Shown in pieces: positions 41,724-50,711 of a stretch of 60,475 nucleotides of DNA. The notes under the pieces are model-generated. The model was not told the origin of the DNA. It worked only from the letters and a program-made list of their open reading frames with translations, and made no database searches. A program made the position numbers and the translations under genes. This DNA comes from an uncultured Ruminococcus sp. Lineage in GTDB: Bacteria > Bacillota > Clostridia > Oscillospirales > Acutalibacteraceae. Location: the NCBI GenBank assembly GCA_902761375.1, contig CACWKB010000011.1, positions 1-60,475 of the forward strand, given 5' to 3'. Numbering within the stretch: position 1 is the first letter of the stretch; every line of letters starts with the position of its first letter.

Positions 41724-43517
41724 ATGAAAAAATCAATGCCCAAAGCCATAGTATCGGTCGCGCTGGCTGTCGTTATGGTTATGCTCGCCGTTGTCCCTGC
41801 GCTGGCGTCAGACCCCATGGTTCCGGCTGAGGAGCGGTGCAAGGAGCTTGTATGGAGCTATCTCGGGCGCGAATTCTCCAAGATCACGGTGAATTTTACT
41901 CCGGATGAGCTCGGCGCGGAGGACTGGTACATTCTCCGCGCGGAGGATCCCAATGTGTCTTACCCCTCGGCGCTTGATGAGTTTTCGATAGGAAAATACT
42001 TTTACACCGCGCCGTGTCTGTACGGCACGGGAAAGATATCTCGCCTTGCGACCTATGCGGTCGATCTTAAAAATGAGATAGTATATCCCCTTGAGACAGC
42101 GCTTCGTCTCGGGTATATCAACGGTGACGCCTTATATGAAAAGGCTTCGTGGTCCCGGCTGAGGGAGACAAAGGATCTGCAGCTTGCGTTTTGGATGTCG
42201 CTTTTGGGCGACGCGGATGAGAACGAGGTCGTCAATGTTGTTGACGCAACGATTATCCAAAAAATGTGCGCCGGTTTTCAATACAGAACAGATTCGGCGC
42301 TCGACATGAACGGCGACGGAAAGCTTGACGTGACTGACGCCACGCAGGTTCAAAAGCTCTCAGCGGGCTTCGAGCTTCCGCTGTCCGGGGATGAGGTGAC
42401 GCTTCGGGGCAATCAGGCGATGATGGACTTCGCCGTCAGGCTGCTTCAGGCGTCGGACACCGACGGCAAAAACGTGCTGATATCTCCGCTTTCCGTGATG
42501 TACGCGCTCGCTATGACCGCAAACGGCGCGGAGAGCAAGACCCTCTCTCAGATGGAAAACGTTCTCGGGATGCCGCGCAGCACCATGAACCGTTTCTTCT
42601 CGCAGTACGCAAAGGATATCAACCATGCGGAGGATGAAACGCTGAGCGTTGCGAACTCGATCTGGAGCAATTCGCTTCGCCCGGACGTCACCATCAGCGA
42701 AGGCTTTTTGAACAGCGTGACCGACAATTACTCAGCCGAGGTCAAGTCTGCGCCGTTCACGCCTGAAACCTTGGGGGATATCAACAAATGGGTCAGCGAC
42801 AAAACCGGCGGCATGATACCGCAGGTACTCGACGATATCAGCCCCGAGGCGCTGATGTACCTGATCAATGCGCTCTACTTTGAGGCGCTTTGGGAGGAGC
42901 CATATATCGGCGCTCAGACCGATTCGTTTACAAACGCGGACGGAAGCAAAAAGGATACGGCATTTTTGTACAGCGACGAAAAGACCTACATTGACGGCTG
43001 CGGAACGGGCTTTGTAAAATACTTCAAGCCTAATTCCGACGGCAAATCAAACTACGCCTTTGTCGCTCTGCTGCCCTCCGGCTACGATGACTTAGAGCAT
43101 TATATCGGTCAGCTCTCGGGCAGGAAGCTCTCGGCAGCTCTGCGCGACTCGGTGCATACCGATGTGCTGACAAGGACGCCCAAGTTCAAGCTGGAGTACG
43201 GCACTGAGCTGTCCGCCGTGCTGAAGAGCCTCGGCATGACCGACGCCTTTGACGAGGCAAACGCGGACTTCTCCTCGCTGGTGACTCCCGAATCTCTGTC
43301 GTCGCTCTATATCAGCAGGGTCATCCACAAGACCGCGATAGAGCTCGACGAATTCGGCACCAAGGCGGGAGCGTCTACTGTCGTCGAGGTCAAGGAGAGC
43401 GCGGCGTACTATGAGACCCCTCCGAAAAAGGTCTACCTCCAGCAGCCCTTCCTCTATATGCTCATTGACGTTCAAACCAACACTCCGCTCTTTATCGGAA
43501 CGGTCAATCAGCTCTGA
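41724..43517 (+). CDS. Secreted dockerin-serpin (protease inhibitor)
   Basis: A 597-residue secreted serpin. A signal peptide (cleavage ~after PALAS) precedes an uncharacterised N-terminal domain (~30-160). A type I dockerin follows (162-222), with calcium loops DADENEVVNVVDAT and DMNGDGKLDVTDAT, each followed by QK..AGF. The serpin body (~225-597) contains NVLISPLSVMYALAMTANGA, the shutter-region ANSIWSN, NALYFEALWEEP and a C-terminal PFLYMLIDVQTNTPLFIGTV. The reactive-centre hinge is GTKAGAST (from Gly545); counting from it puts P1-P1' near Ser559-Ala560, fitting a subtilisin- or elastase-like target (inference). Dockerin-serpins are known in cellulosomes of Clostridium thermocellum. AAAGGAGG precedes the ATG. 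Confidence 0.93.
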   Translation: MKKSMPKAIVSVALAVVMVMLAVVPALASDPMVPAEERCKELVWSYLGREFSKITVNFTPDELGAEDWYILRAEDPNVSYPSALDEFSIGKYFYTAPCLYGTGKISRLATYAVDLKNEIVYPLETALRLGYINGDALYEKASWSRLRETKDLQLAFWMSLLGDADENEVVNVVDATIIQKMCAGFQYRTDSALDMNGDGKLDVTDATQVQKLSAGFELPLSGDEVTLRGNQAMMDFAVRLLQASDTDGKNVLISPLSVMYALAMTANGAESKTLSQMENVLGMPRSTMNRFFSQYAKDINHAEDETLSVANSIWSNSLRPDVTISEGFLNSVTDNYSAEVKSAPFTPETLGDINKWVSDKTGGMIPQVLDDISPEALMYLINALYFEALWEEPYIGAQTDSFTNADGSKKDTAFLYSDEKTYIDGCGTGFVKYFKPNSDGKSNYAFVALLPSGYDDLEHYIGQLSGRKLSAALRDSVHTDVLTRTPKFKLEYGTELSAVLKSLGMTDAFDEANADFSSLVTPESLSSLYISRVIHKTAIELDEFGTKAGASTVVEVKESAAYYETPPKKVYLQQPFLYMLIDVQTNTPLFIGTVNQL

Positions 43518-43530
43518 TATATAACAAAGG

Positions 43531-43562
43531 ACAGACCCGGTTTTTGCCGGGTCTGTTTTTTG
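43531..43562 (+). terminator. Terminator of the sigma / anti-sigma / serpin operon
   Basis: A 10-bp stem ACAGACCCGG / CCGGGTCTGT (43531-43540 with 43547-43556) followed by a run of T. Confidence 0.88.
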
Positions 43563-43586
43563 CGTCCAAGTTATTTTTATATGTGA

Positions 43587-43615
43587 TTGACATTAAAAAT
43601 CTTAGGGGGTATAAT
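43587..43615 (+). promoter_or_regulatory. Promoter of the ABC exporter operon
   Basis: Perfect consensus TTGACA (43587-43592) and TATAAT (43610-43615) with 17-base spacing. Confidence 0.85.
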
Positions 43616-43646
43616 TGATTTATCAAGAATGAAAGCAGGGATATGC

Positions 43647-45422
43647 ATGATAAAAACGCTTGCCAAGCATATCAGGGGTTACGTAAAGGAGTCGGTTCTG
43701 ACGCCGGTTTTCATGATCCTCGAGGTGATAATGGAAACGCTGATACCGATGCTGATGGCTACCCTGATCGACGACGGCGTAAACAAGGGCGACCTCGGCC
43801 ACATCGTTTTGATCGGCGGCTTGATGCTCGGCTGTTCGCTTGTCGCGCTGTTCGGAGGCGCTATGGGCGCCGTGACCGGAGCAAAGGCGTCGGCGGGCTT
43901 CGCAAAGAACCTCCGCGCCGCGATGTTCCGCAATATCCAGACCTTTTCCTTTGCGAATATCGACAAATATTCCACCGCGGGACTTGTTACCCGAATGACT
44001 ACGGACGTGACGAATATCCAGAACGCATATCAGATGATCCTGCGCATCTGCTTCCGCGCTCCGCTCAATCTGATCACGGCGATGACTATGGCGATGATAA
44101 TCAACGCCAAGCTCGCAAGCGTATATCTCGTAGCGATAGCCTTCCTCGGGATCGTCATGTTTTTTCTCATTCGGAAGACCCACAAATACTTCAATCAGGT
44201 CTTTGAGCGCTACGACGACCTCAACGCCAGCGTTCAGGAGAATGTCAGCTCGATCCGCGTGGTAAAGGCGTTCGTGCGCGAAAAGCATGAGATCGGCAAA
44301 TTCGACCGCGCCGCCGGCAACCTCTACAAGCTATTTGTAAAGGCTGAGAATATGATCGTTTCGGTTTCTCCGCTGATGACTATCACGATCTACAGCTCGA
44401 TCATCGCAATAAGCTGGCTCGGCGCGAACATGATCGTTCCCACAGTTTCCCAGAGCGGAGAGCTTGTTTCCGAGCTTACCACGGGCGAGCTCACGAGTAT
44501 GCTTGCCTACTGCATGAATATCCTCATGAGCCTTATGATGGTGGCGTTCATCTTCGTGATGCTCACCATGAGCCTTGCCAGCGCCAAGCGCATAGCGGGC
44601 GTCCTCGACGAGCAGTCGAGCCTCACAAATCCCGAAAATCCCGATTACGACGTTCCCGACGGCAGCATTTCCTTTGAGGACGTGAGCTTCTCCTACAGCG
44701 AGAAATCCGAGCGCCCGGTGCTCAACCATATCGACCTCAAAATCAGCTCAGGCGAGACCATAGGCATAATCGGCGGTACGGGCAGCTCAAAAACCAGCCT
44801 GGTCAACCTGATAGGCAGACTGTACGACGTATCCGAGGGCTGCGTCAAGGTCGGCGGCAAGGACGTCCGCAGCTACGACCTCAAGACCCTGCGTGACGAG
44901 GTCTCGGTAGTCCTCCAGAAAAACGTGCTTTTCAGCGGCACGATCCTCGATAACCTCCGCTGGGGCAACGAGAACGCCACCGAGGAGGAATGCGTTCACG
45001 CCTGCAGGCTCGCCTGCGCGGACGACTTCATCGAGAGCTTTCCCGACAAGTACAACACCAAGATCGAACAGGGCGGCACAAATGTTTCGGGCGGTCAGAA
45101 GCAGCGCCTGTGCATAGCCCGCGCTCTGCTCAAAAAGCCCAAGATACTCATCCTCGACGATTCCACCAGCGCGGTCGACACCGCCACCGACGCCAAGATC
45201 CGCAAGGCGTTTGCCGGGGAGATCCCGAACACCACAAAGCTTATTATCTCACAGCGCGTTTCGAGCGTTGAGAACGCCGACCGCATAGTTGTCATGGATC
45301 GCGGCGAGATCAACGCCGTAGGCACCCACGACGAGCTGATGAAGTCGTGCGGCATCTACCGCGAGACCTATATAGCCCAGACCGTCGGCAACGGCGACTT
45401 CGACAGGAAAGGAGAGATGTGA
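43647..45422 (+). CDS. ABC exporter half-transporter with degenerate ATPase site
   Basis: A 591-residue fusion of a six-helix transmembrane domain and an ABC ATPase, one half of a heterodimer with the next gene. Walker A is GGTGSSKTS and the signature NVSGGQKQR is intact. The residue after Walker B is Asp, not Glu (ILILDDSTS), and the switch His is replaced (LIISQRVSS, usually IAHRLS). Asymmetric heterodimers with one consensus and one degenerate site are well known (TM287/288, BmrCD). The ATG at 43647 is preferred; ATG 43629 is possible. Substrate is unknown. Confidence 0.93.
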   Translation: MIKTLAKHIRGYVKESVLTPVFMILEVIMETLIPMLMATLIDDGVNKGDLGHIVLIGGLMLGCSLVALFGGAMGAVTGAKASAGFAKNLRAAMFRNIQTFSFANIDKYSTAGLVTRMTTDVTNIQNAYQMILRICFRAPLNLITAMTMAMIINAKLASVYLVAIAFLGIVMFFLIRKTHKYFNQVFERYDDLNASVQENVSSIRVVKAFVREKHEIGKFDRAAGNLYKLFVKAENMIVSVSPLMTITIYSSIIAISWLGANMIVPTVSQSGELVSELTTGELTSMLAYCMNILMSLMMVAFIFVMLTMSLASAKRIAGVLDEQSSLTNPENPDYDVPDGSISFEDVSFSYSEKSERPVLNHIDLKISSGETIGIIGGTGSSKTSLVNLIGRLYDVSEGCVKVGGKDVRSYDLKTLRDEVSVVLQKNVLFSGTILDNLRWGNENATEEECVHACRLACADDFIESFPDKYNTKIEQGGTNVSGGQKQRLCIARALLKKPKILILDDSTSAVDTATDAKIRKAFAGEIPNTTKLIISQRVSSVENADRIVVMDRGEINAVGTHDELMKSCGIYRETYIAQTVGNGDFDRKGEM

Positions 45423-45423
45423 T

Positions 45424-47343
45424 ATGGCGGGTCCCCACGGAAAGCACAATATGCAGCCCCGACCGAAGGTCAAAAACCCGGGAAAAACCTTCAAGCGGCT
45501 TTTGGGACTGATCCTTAAAAACTATAAGGTCCATCTGATTTTCGTCCTTTTATGTATTGTCGTCAGCGTGTTCTCGAGCATCCAGGGAACGATGTTCACC
45601 AAGACCCTTATCGACGGCTACATCGTCCCGATGGTCGAGACCGTTCAAAACGGCGGAACCGCGGACTTCACTCCGCTGATGTTCGCCATACTGAGGGTAG
45701 CCTGCTTCTATCTGCTCGGCGCGGCGGCGACCTACGCCCAGTCGCGGATCATGGTCTATGTCACTCAGGGAACGATGCGCGACCTGCGCTGTCAGATCTT
45801 TGAGCACATGGAGACCCTTCCGATCAAATACTTTGACACCCATCCCCACGGCGACATCATGAGCGTCTACACAAACGACGTCGACACCCTGCGCCAGATG
45901 GTCAGCCAGAGCATGATCCAGGTATTCTCCAGCGTAATCACGATCGTTTCCGTTTTGGTCAGTATGCTGGTGCTCAGCGTGCCTTTGACCCTTGTGACCC
46001 TGCTGATGGTATTCGTCATGCTGATGGTCACCAAGACCCTCGCAGGCAAGAGTGGCAAGTTCTTCCTCGCCCAGCAGACCGACCTCGGCAAGGAAAACGG
46101 TTACATCGAGGAGATGATGGCGGGTCAAAAGGTAGTAAAGACCTTTAACCACGAGCAAAAGAGCATCGAGGAATTCGACGAGCTCAACGAGCAGCTCTTT
46201 CACAGCTCCTATAACGCCAATATGTTCGCTAACATTCTGATGCCCGTCAACGCGCGTCTCGGCGACGTCAGCTACGTCATCTGCGCAATCGTCGGCGGAA
46301 TCCTATCGACGGTCGTCGGCATCGGCTTCCTGCACATAAGCCTCGGCACGCTCGTCAGCTTCCTCAGCTTCAACAAGAGCTTCAGCCAGCCGATCAACCA
46401 GGTCAGCCAGCAGTTCAACAGCATCATCATGGCTCTCGCCGGAGCTGAGCGCATCTTCGATCTGCTCGACGAGGAAAGCGAGGTCGACAACGGCTACGTC
46501 ACCCTTGTAAACGCCGAGAAGAAGGACGGAAAGCTCACCGAGACCGATAAAAGAACCGGAATGTGGGCGTGGAAGCACACCCATCAGGCGACCGGCGAGG
46601 TCGAGTATAAGCCGCTCGAGGGCGCGCTCGTCATGGATGACGTCGATTTCGGCTACACCGACGACAAGATGGTGCTCCACAATATCGACATCTACGCCAA
46701 GCCCGGTCAGAAGATCGCCTTCGTGGGCTCGACGGGCGCGGGCAAGACAACTATAACAAACCTGATAAACCGCTTTTACGATATTCAGGACGGCAAGATA
46801 CGCTACGATGGTATCAACATCAACAAGATCAAAAAAGCAGATCTCAGGCGGTCTCTCGGCATCGTTTTGCAGGAGACAAATCTGTTCAGCGATACGATAA
46901 TGGAGAATATCCGCTACGGCAGGCTCGACGCCACCGATGAAGAGGTCATCGCGGCGGCAAAGCTCGCAAATGCCGACAGCTTCATCCGACAGCTCCCCGA
47001 CGGCTATCAAACTAAGATCAAGGCGGACGGCGGCAATCTCAGCCAGGGACAGCGCCAGATGCTCGCCATCGCTCGAGCCGCTGTCGCCGATCCTCCGGCG
47101 CTCATCCTTGACGAGGCGACAAGCTCCATCGATACCAGAACCGAGAAGATGGTTCAGGAGAGCATGGATAAGCTGATGAAGGGCAGAACCACCTTTGTGA
47201 TCGCGCACAGGCTGTCTACCGTCAAGAATTCCGACTGCATCATAGTGCTCGAGCACGGAAGGATAATCGAGCGCGGCACCCACGACCAGCTCCTTGAACA
47301 AAAGGGCAAGTATTATCAGCTCTACACCGGTATGGCTTCATAA
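45424..47343 (+). CDS. ABC exporter half-transporter with consensus ATPase site
   Basis: A 639-residue partner of the preceding protein, starting 1 base after its stop with AGGAGAG upstream. The transmembrane domain is followed by an ATPase with consensus Walker A GSTGAGKTTI, signature LSQGQRQ, Walker B ALILDEATSS with catalytic Glu, and switch FVIAHRLST. An extra ~30-residue charged insertion (KKDGKLTETDKRTGMWAW) precedes the nucleotide-binding domain. It forms a multidrug- or lipid-type exporter. Confidence 0.95.
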   Translation: MAGPHGKHNMQPRPKVKNPGKTFKRLLGLILKNYKVHLIFVLLCIVVSVFSSIQGTMFTKTLIDGYIVPMVETVQNGGTADFTPLMFAILRVACFYLLGAAATYAQSRIMVYVTQGTMRDLRCQIFEHMETLPIKYFDTHPHGDIMSVYTNDVDTLRQMVSQSMIQVFSSVITIVSVLVSMLVLSVPLTLVTLLMVFVMLMVTKTLAGKSGKFFLAQQTDLGKENGYIEEMMAGQKVVKTFNHEQKSIEEFDELNEQLFHSSYNANMFANILMPVNARLGDVSYVICAIVGGILSTVVGIGFLHISLGTLVSFLSFNKSFSQPINQVSQQFNSIIMALAGAERIFDLLDEESEVDNGYVTLVNAEKKDGKLTETDKRTGMWAWKHTHQATGEVEYKPLEGALVMDDVDFGYTDDKMVLHNIDIYAKPGQKIAFVGSTGAGKTTITNLINRFYDIQDGKIRYDGININKIKKADLRRSLGIVLQETNLFSDTIMENIRYGRLDATDEEVIAAAKLANADSFIRQLPDGYQTKIKADGGNLSQGQRQMLAIARAAVADPPALILDEATSSIDTRTEKMVQESMDKLMKGRTTFVIAHRLSTVKNSDCIIVLEHGRIIERGTHDQLLEQKGKYYQLYTGMAS

Positions 47344-47353
47344 TAGTAAAAAA

Positions 47354-47397
47354 GACCTCCGAGGTCGGACAATACCGATTCGGAGGTCATATTTTTA
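47354..47397. terminator. Bidirectional terminator between ABC exporter and malic enzyme
   Basis: A 9-bp stem GACCTCCGA / TCGGAGGTC (47354-47362 with 47380-47388), A-run before and T-run after. Confidence 0.8.
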
Positions 47398-48567
47398 TAT
47401 TCTGTTTACGCCGGATTCGATAGCGGCTTTTTTGACCGCAGCGGCGACCGTTTTGCCGACTCGCGGATCAAATGCATGGGGGAGGATGTAGTCCGCGCTG
47501 AGCTTGTCGTCCTCAACAAGAGAGGCAAGGGCGTAGGACGCGGCGATCTTCATCTCCTCGTTGATGTCGCTTGCGCGGCAGTCGAGCGCGCCTCGGAAGA
47601 TACCGGGGAAGGCGAGCACGTTGTTTATCTGGTTCGGGAAGTCGCTTCTGCCCGTTCCCACAACGGCTGCGCCGGCTTTTTTGGCAAGGTCGGGCATGAT
47701 CTCGGGGGTGGGGTTAGCCATAGCGAAGATGATCGGGTTCTCGTTCATCGAGCGCACCATATCCTCGGTCACGCAGTTGGGAGCGGAGATACCGAGGAAA
47801 ACGTCAGCGCCCTTCATAGCGTCCGCAAGAGCTCCGGTTTTGTGCTCGAGATTCGTGATCTCAGCCATTTCCTGCTTGACGGCGTTGAGCCTCGGGTCGC
47901 CCTTGCAGATGATGCCCTTGCTGTCGCACATTGTGATATGCTTTACGCCCATATTCATCAGGTGCTTTGCTATTGCGATACCTGCCGCGCCTGCGCCGTT
48001 CATAACGATCCTGACCTCGCCGATGCTTTTGCCTGTCAGCTTAAAGGCGTTGAGCAGACCGGCGGCTACGATCACGGCTGTGCCGTGCTGGTCGTCGTGG
48101 AAGATCGGGATGTCGCAGATCTCCTTCAGCCTTTTCTCTATCTCAAAGCAGCGCGGAGCGGAAATATCCTCGAGGTTGATTCCGCCGAACGAGCCGCTGA
48201 TCATATAGACCGTGTTCACGATCTCGTCAACGCTTTTGCTGCGGACGCAGAGCGGAAAGGCGTCAACGTCGCCGAACGCCTTGAACAGCGCGCATTTGCC
48301 CTCCATGACCGGCATTCCGGCTTCGGGGCCTATATCGCCCAAGCCGAGCACGGCGGTGCCGTCGGTGATAACGGCGACGAGATTGCTGCGGCGGGTCAGC
48401 TCAAAGCTCTTGTCATAATCCTTTTGTACCTCAAGACAAGGCTCGGCAACTCCGGGAGTGTAGGCTAAAGCCAGCTCCTCAGAGGTGGAGATGGGTACGC
48501 GCGAGATGACCTCGATCTTTCCGTTCCATTCGTAGTGCTTTTTAAGTGATTCCTGTCTGATATCCAT
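47395..48567 (-). CDS. NAD(P)-dependent malic enzyme
   Basis: Oxidatively decarboxylates malate to pyruvate. The 390-residue protein is the short prokaryotic form. LALAYTPGVAEPC is the N-terminal signature, VITDGTAVLGLGDIG and EGKCALFKAF hold the substrate Lys, IPIFHDDQHGTAV binds metal, and VMNGAGAAGIAIAKHL binds NAD(P). The start at 48567 has GGAG upstream; a longer reading into 49026 runs across rnpB and is false. A promoter lies at 48599-48627 on the minus strand. Confidence 0.95.
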   Translation of the reverse strand: MDIRQESLKKHYEWNGKIEVISRVPISTSEELALAYTPGVAEPCLEVQKDYDKSFELTRRSNLVAVITDGTAVLGLGDIGPEAGMPVMEGKCALFKAFGDVDAFPLCVRSKSVDEIVNTVYMISGSFGGINLEDISAPRCFEIEKRLKEICDIPIFHDDQHGTAVIVAAGLLNAFKLTGKSIGEVRIVMNGAGAAGIAIAKHLMNMGVKHITMCDSKGIICKGDPRLNAVKQEMAEITNLEHKTGALADAMKGADVFLGISAPNCVTEDMVRSMNENPIIFAMANPTPEIMPDLAKKAGAAVVGTGRSDFPNQINNVLAFPGIFRGALDCRASDINEEMKIAASYALASLVEDDKLSADYILPHAFDPRVGKTVAAAVKKAAIESGVNRI

Positions 48568-48598
48568 TTCACTTGCTCCTTTCAAATTACCAAACAAC

Positions 48599-48627
48599 AT
48601 TATAATCGAAAAGCTTGATAAACGCAA
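48599..48627 (-). promoter_or_regulatory. Promoter of the malic enzyme gene
   Basis: On the minus strand TTGCGT (48627-48622), 17 bases, TATAAT (48604-48599). Confidence 0.65.
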
Positions 48628-48634
48628 GATGTAT

Positions 48635-48663
48635 TTGACAATTAGCTGAAAATGTTTTATTAT
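48635..48663 (+). promoter_or_regulatory. Promoter of rnpB
   Basis: TTGACA (48635-48640), 17 bases, TATTAT (48658-48663), 7 bases before the first base of the P1 helix. Confidence 0.75.
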
Positions 48664-48669
48664 AATACT

Positions 48670-49075
48670 GCGAGTGCGTCGGGCAGCCGCGGGCAGCAGC
48701 CGAAAGGCGCTGTGCGAGGAAAGTCCGGGCTTCACAGAGCAAAAATAACGGCTAACGGCCGCCGGGGGCGACCCCAGGGAAAGTGCAACAGAAAATGACC
48801 GCTTTTTAGTTCGTGAATAAAGGTCGGTCTTTTGATCGGCTTTTGTTCCCGAGCGCAGGCTCAGCCTGTAAGTAAGGATGGAAAGGTGAGGTAAGAGCTC
48901 ACCGGAGGGCGGGAGACCGCTCTGCCGTGTAAACCCTATTTGAAGCAACACCGCGGAAGGACAAATGCGCTTGCTCGGCGCGTCCTGTGGAGGTGGCATC
49001 GAGCAGCCGCGGCAACGCGCTGCCAAGATAGATGGCTGCCCAAGACAGAACCCGGCTTACAGACGCACTCGCTTA
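48670..49075 (+). ncRNA. rnpB: RNase P RNA, class A type
   Basis: Catalytic RNA that removes 5' leaders from pre-tRNAs. P1 is formed by GCGAGTGCGTC (48670-48680) with GACGCACTCGC (49062-49072). Conserved regions are in order: GAGGAAAGTCCGGGCT near 48717, GTGCAACAGAAA near 48783, GTAAGGATGGAAAGGTGAG, GTAAACCC, and the 3' AGATAGATGGC...CAGAACCCGGCTTA. The length of ~405 nt and the layout fit class A (ancestral type) RNase P RNA; the exact class needs a covariance model. Confidence 0.95.
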
Positions 49076-49085
49076 TGATGTAAAA

Positions 49086-49116
49086 AACGCACGGATGATA
49101 GCCCGTGCGTTTTGTC
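49086..49116. terminator. Bidirectional terminator after rnpB
   Basis: A 9-bp stem AACGCACGG / CCGTGCGTT (49086-49094 with 49103-49111), A-run before and TTT after, serving rnpB and the convergent oxidoreductase. Confidence 0.8.
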
Positions 49117-49121
49117 ATATA

Positions 49122-50711
49122 TTATAATGCTTCGTTAATGATTTTTTCCGCGCATTTTATGCCGTCTACTGCCGCCGAGATTATCCCTCCGGCGTAGCCC
49201 GCGCCCTCTCCGCAGGGATACAGACCCCTGAGCCCGACGCTCTGCAGCGTTTCGGGGCTTCTCATTATACGGACAGGCGACGAGCTGCGCGTTTCCACTC
49301 CCGTCAGCACCGCGTCGCCGTCGTCAAAGCCGCGAAGCCTTTTGCCCATGTCGGCAACGGCTTCCTTCATCGCCGCCGTCACATATTCGGGCAGGATGCG
49401 GTTGAGATCGGACGGGGCATAGGAGGGAGCTATGCTCGGCATTACGGAACCGAAGCTTGATGTGGCGCGGTTCTCCAAAAAATCGGCGAGCCTTTGTACC
49501 GGCGCGCAATAATCGCCGCCGCCGGCTTTGAATGCCGCTTCCTCTAAGCGGCGCTGATACTCTGCTCCCGCAAGCGGAGAGTCAGCGCCGTAATCCTCGG
49601 GGCTGATCCCCACAAGCAGCGCCGCGTTTGAATTGATCTCATCGCGGGCGAATTCGCTCATTCCGTTGGTGCAGAGCCTGCCCTCCTCGCTGGAGGCGTT
49701 GACTACCCGACCGCCCGGACACATACAGAAGGTGTAGACCCCTCTGCCGCTTTTTGTGTGGGTGTTTAGCTTGTAATATGCCGCGCCTAGCCGACCCTTT
49801 CCGGCAAAGCTGCCGTACTGCGAGCGGTCGATCTGCTCGCGCAGATGCTCGATCCTCGCGCCAACGGAAAACGCCTTTGCTTCCATCGGCAAGCCGCTGT
49901 CATACAGCATTTTAAATGTATCTCGCGCGCTGTGACCGATGGCAAGTATCACGCTGTCGGTCTCGATGACCTCGCGCTGCCCGTTTCGACGCACTACAGC
50001 CGCTTTTACCGCTCCGCTGTCCGATATCAAGCCCGTAAGCTCGGTTTCAAACATTACCGTGCCGCCGAGGGAAATGATCTCCTCGCGGATGCTTTTGACG
50101 GTGAGCTTCAGCTTGTCGGTGCCGATATGCGGCTTTGCGTTGTAAAGTATCTCCTCGGGAGCTCCGTGGCGAACGAATTCGTTGAGCACACAGCGCTGAC
50201 GGCTGTCCTTTGTGCCGGTATTCAGCTTGCCGTCCGAAAAGGTCCCTGCGCCGCCCTCGCCGAACTGGACGTTCGAGGCTGTGTTGAGTCTGCCGGTTCT
50301 CCAGAACAGCTCCACGTCCCTTGTTCGGCTCTCAACATCGCGTCCGCGCTCGATAATTATGGGTTTTGCGCCGCTCTGGGCGAGTATCAGCCCCGCGAAA
50401 AGCCCCGCGGGACCCATCCCGACCACCAGCGGAGAAGCGCCGCCGCGCCATTTGGGTACCTCATAGCGGTACGGCTCGACCCTGACCGCGTTTTTGGCGC
50501 GTTTCAGGATTTTCCCTTCGTCAATTCTCAGCTCAGCGTCGACCGAGCAGAGGAAGAAAACCCTGTCCTTTTTGCGCGCGTCGACCGAACGTCTGAACAG
50601 CACCGCGCTTTTTATCGCCGCCGCGTCGATCCTGAGCTCCTGCGCGGCGCGTTTCTTTATATCTGCGTCGCTGTAGTCGAGCGGCAGATGAATGTTGTTT
50701 ATCTGTATCAT
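49122..50711 (-). CDS. FAD-dependent dehydrogenase (COG2509-like)
   Basis: A 529-residue flavoprotein. An N-terminal ~80-residue domain (IQINNIHLPLDYSDADIKKRA) precedes the FAD-binding GMGPAGLFAGLILAQ. FGEGGAGTFSDGKLNTGT and GHSARDTFKMLYDSG are typical of the COG2509 family, as is the C-terminal LYPCGEGAGYAGGIISAAVDG. Function is unassigned. The start at 50711 overlaps the upstream gene's stop by 4 bases; longer readings to 50801 are not needed. Confidence 0.9.
   Translation of the reverse strand: MIQINNIHLPLDYSDADIKKRAAQELRIDAAAIKSAVLFRRSVDARKKDRVFFLCSVDAELRIDEGKILKRAKNAVRVEPYRYEVPKWRGGASPLVVGMGPAGLFAGLILAQSGAKPIIIERGRDVESRTRDVELFWRTGRLNTASNVQFGEGGAGTFSDGKLNTGTKDSRQRCVLNEFVRHGAPEEILYNAKPHIGTDKLKLTVKSIREEIISLGGTVMFETELTGLISDSGAVKAAVVRRNGQREVIETDSVILAIGHSARDTFKMLYDSGLPMEAKAFSVGARIEHLREQIDRSQYGSFAGKGRLGAAYYKLNTHTKSGRGVYTFCMCPGGRVVNASSEEGRLCTNGMSEFARDEINSNAALLVGISPEDYGADSPLAGAEYQRRLEEAAFKAGGGDYCAPVQRLADFLENRATSSFGSVMPSIAPSYAPSDLNRILPEYVTAAMKEAVADMGKRLRGFDDGDAVLTGVETRSSSPVRIMRSPETLQSVGLRGLYPCGEGAGYAGGIISAAVDGIKCAEKIINEAL

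Noticed and set aside
47476..48468. Plus-strand ORF opposite malic enzyme
   Set aside because: Shadow frame; the minus strand encodes conserved malic enzyme motifs.
48568..49026. N-terminal extension of malic enzyme
   Set aside because: The extension runs through rnpB on the opposite strand; the normal malic enzyme start with a Shine-Dalgarno is at 48567.
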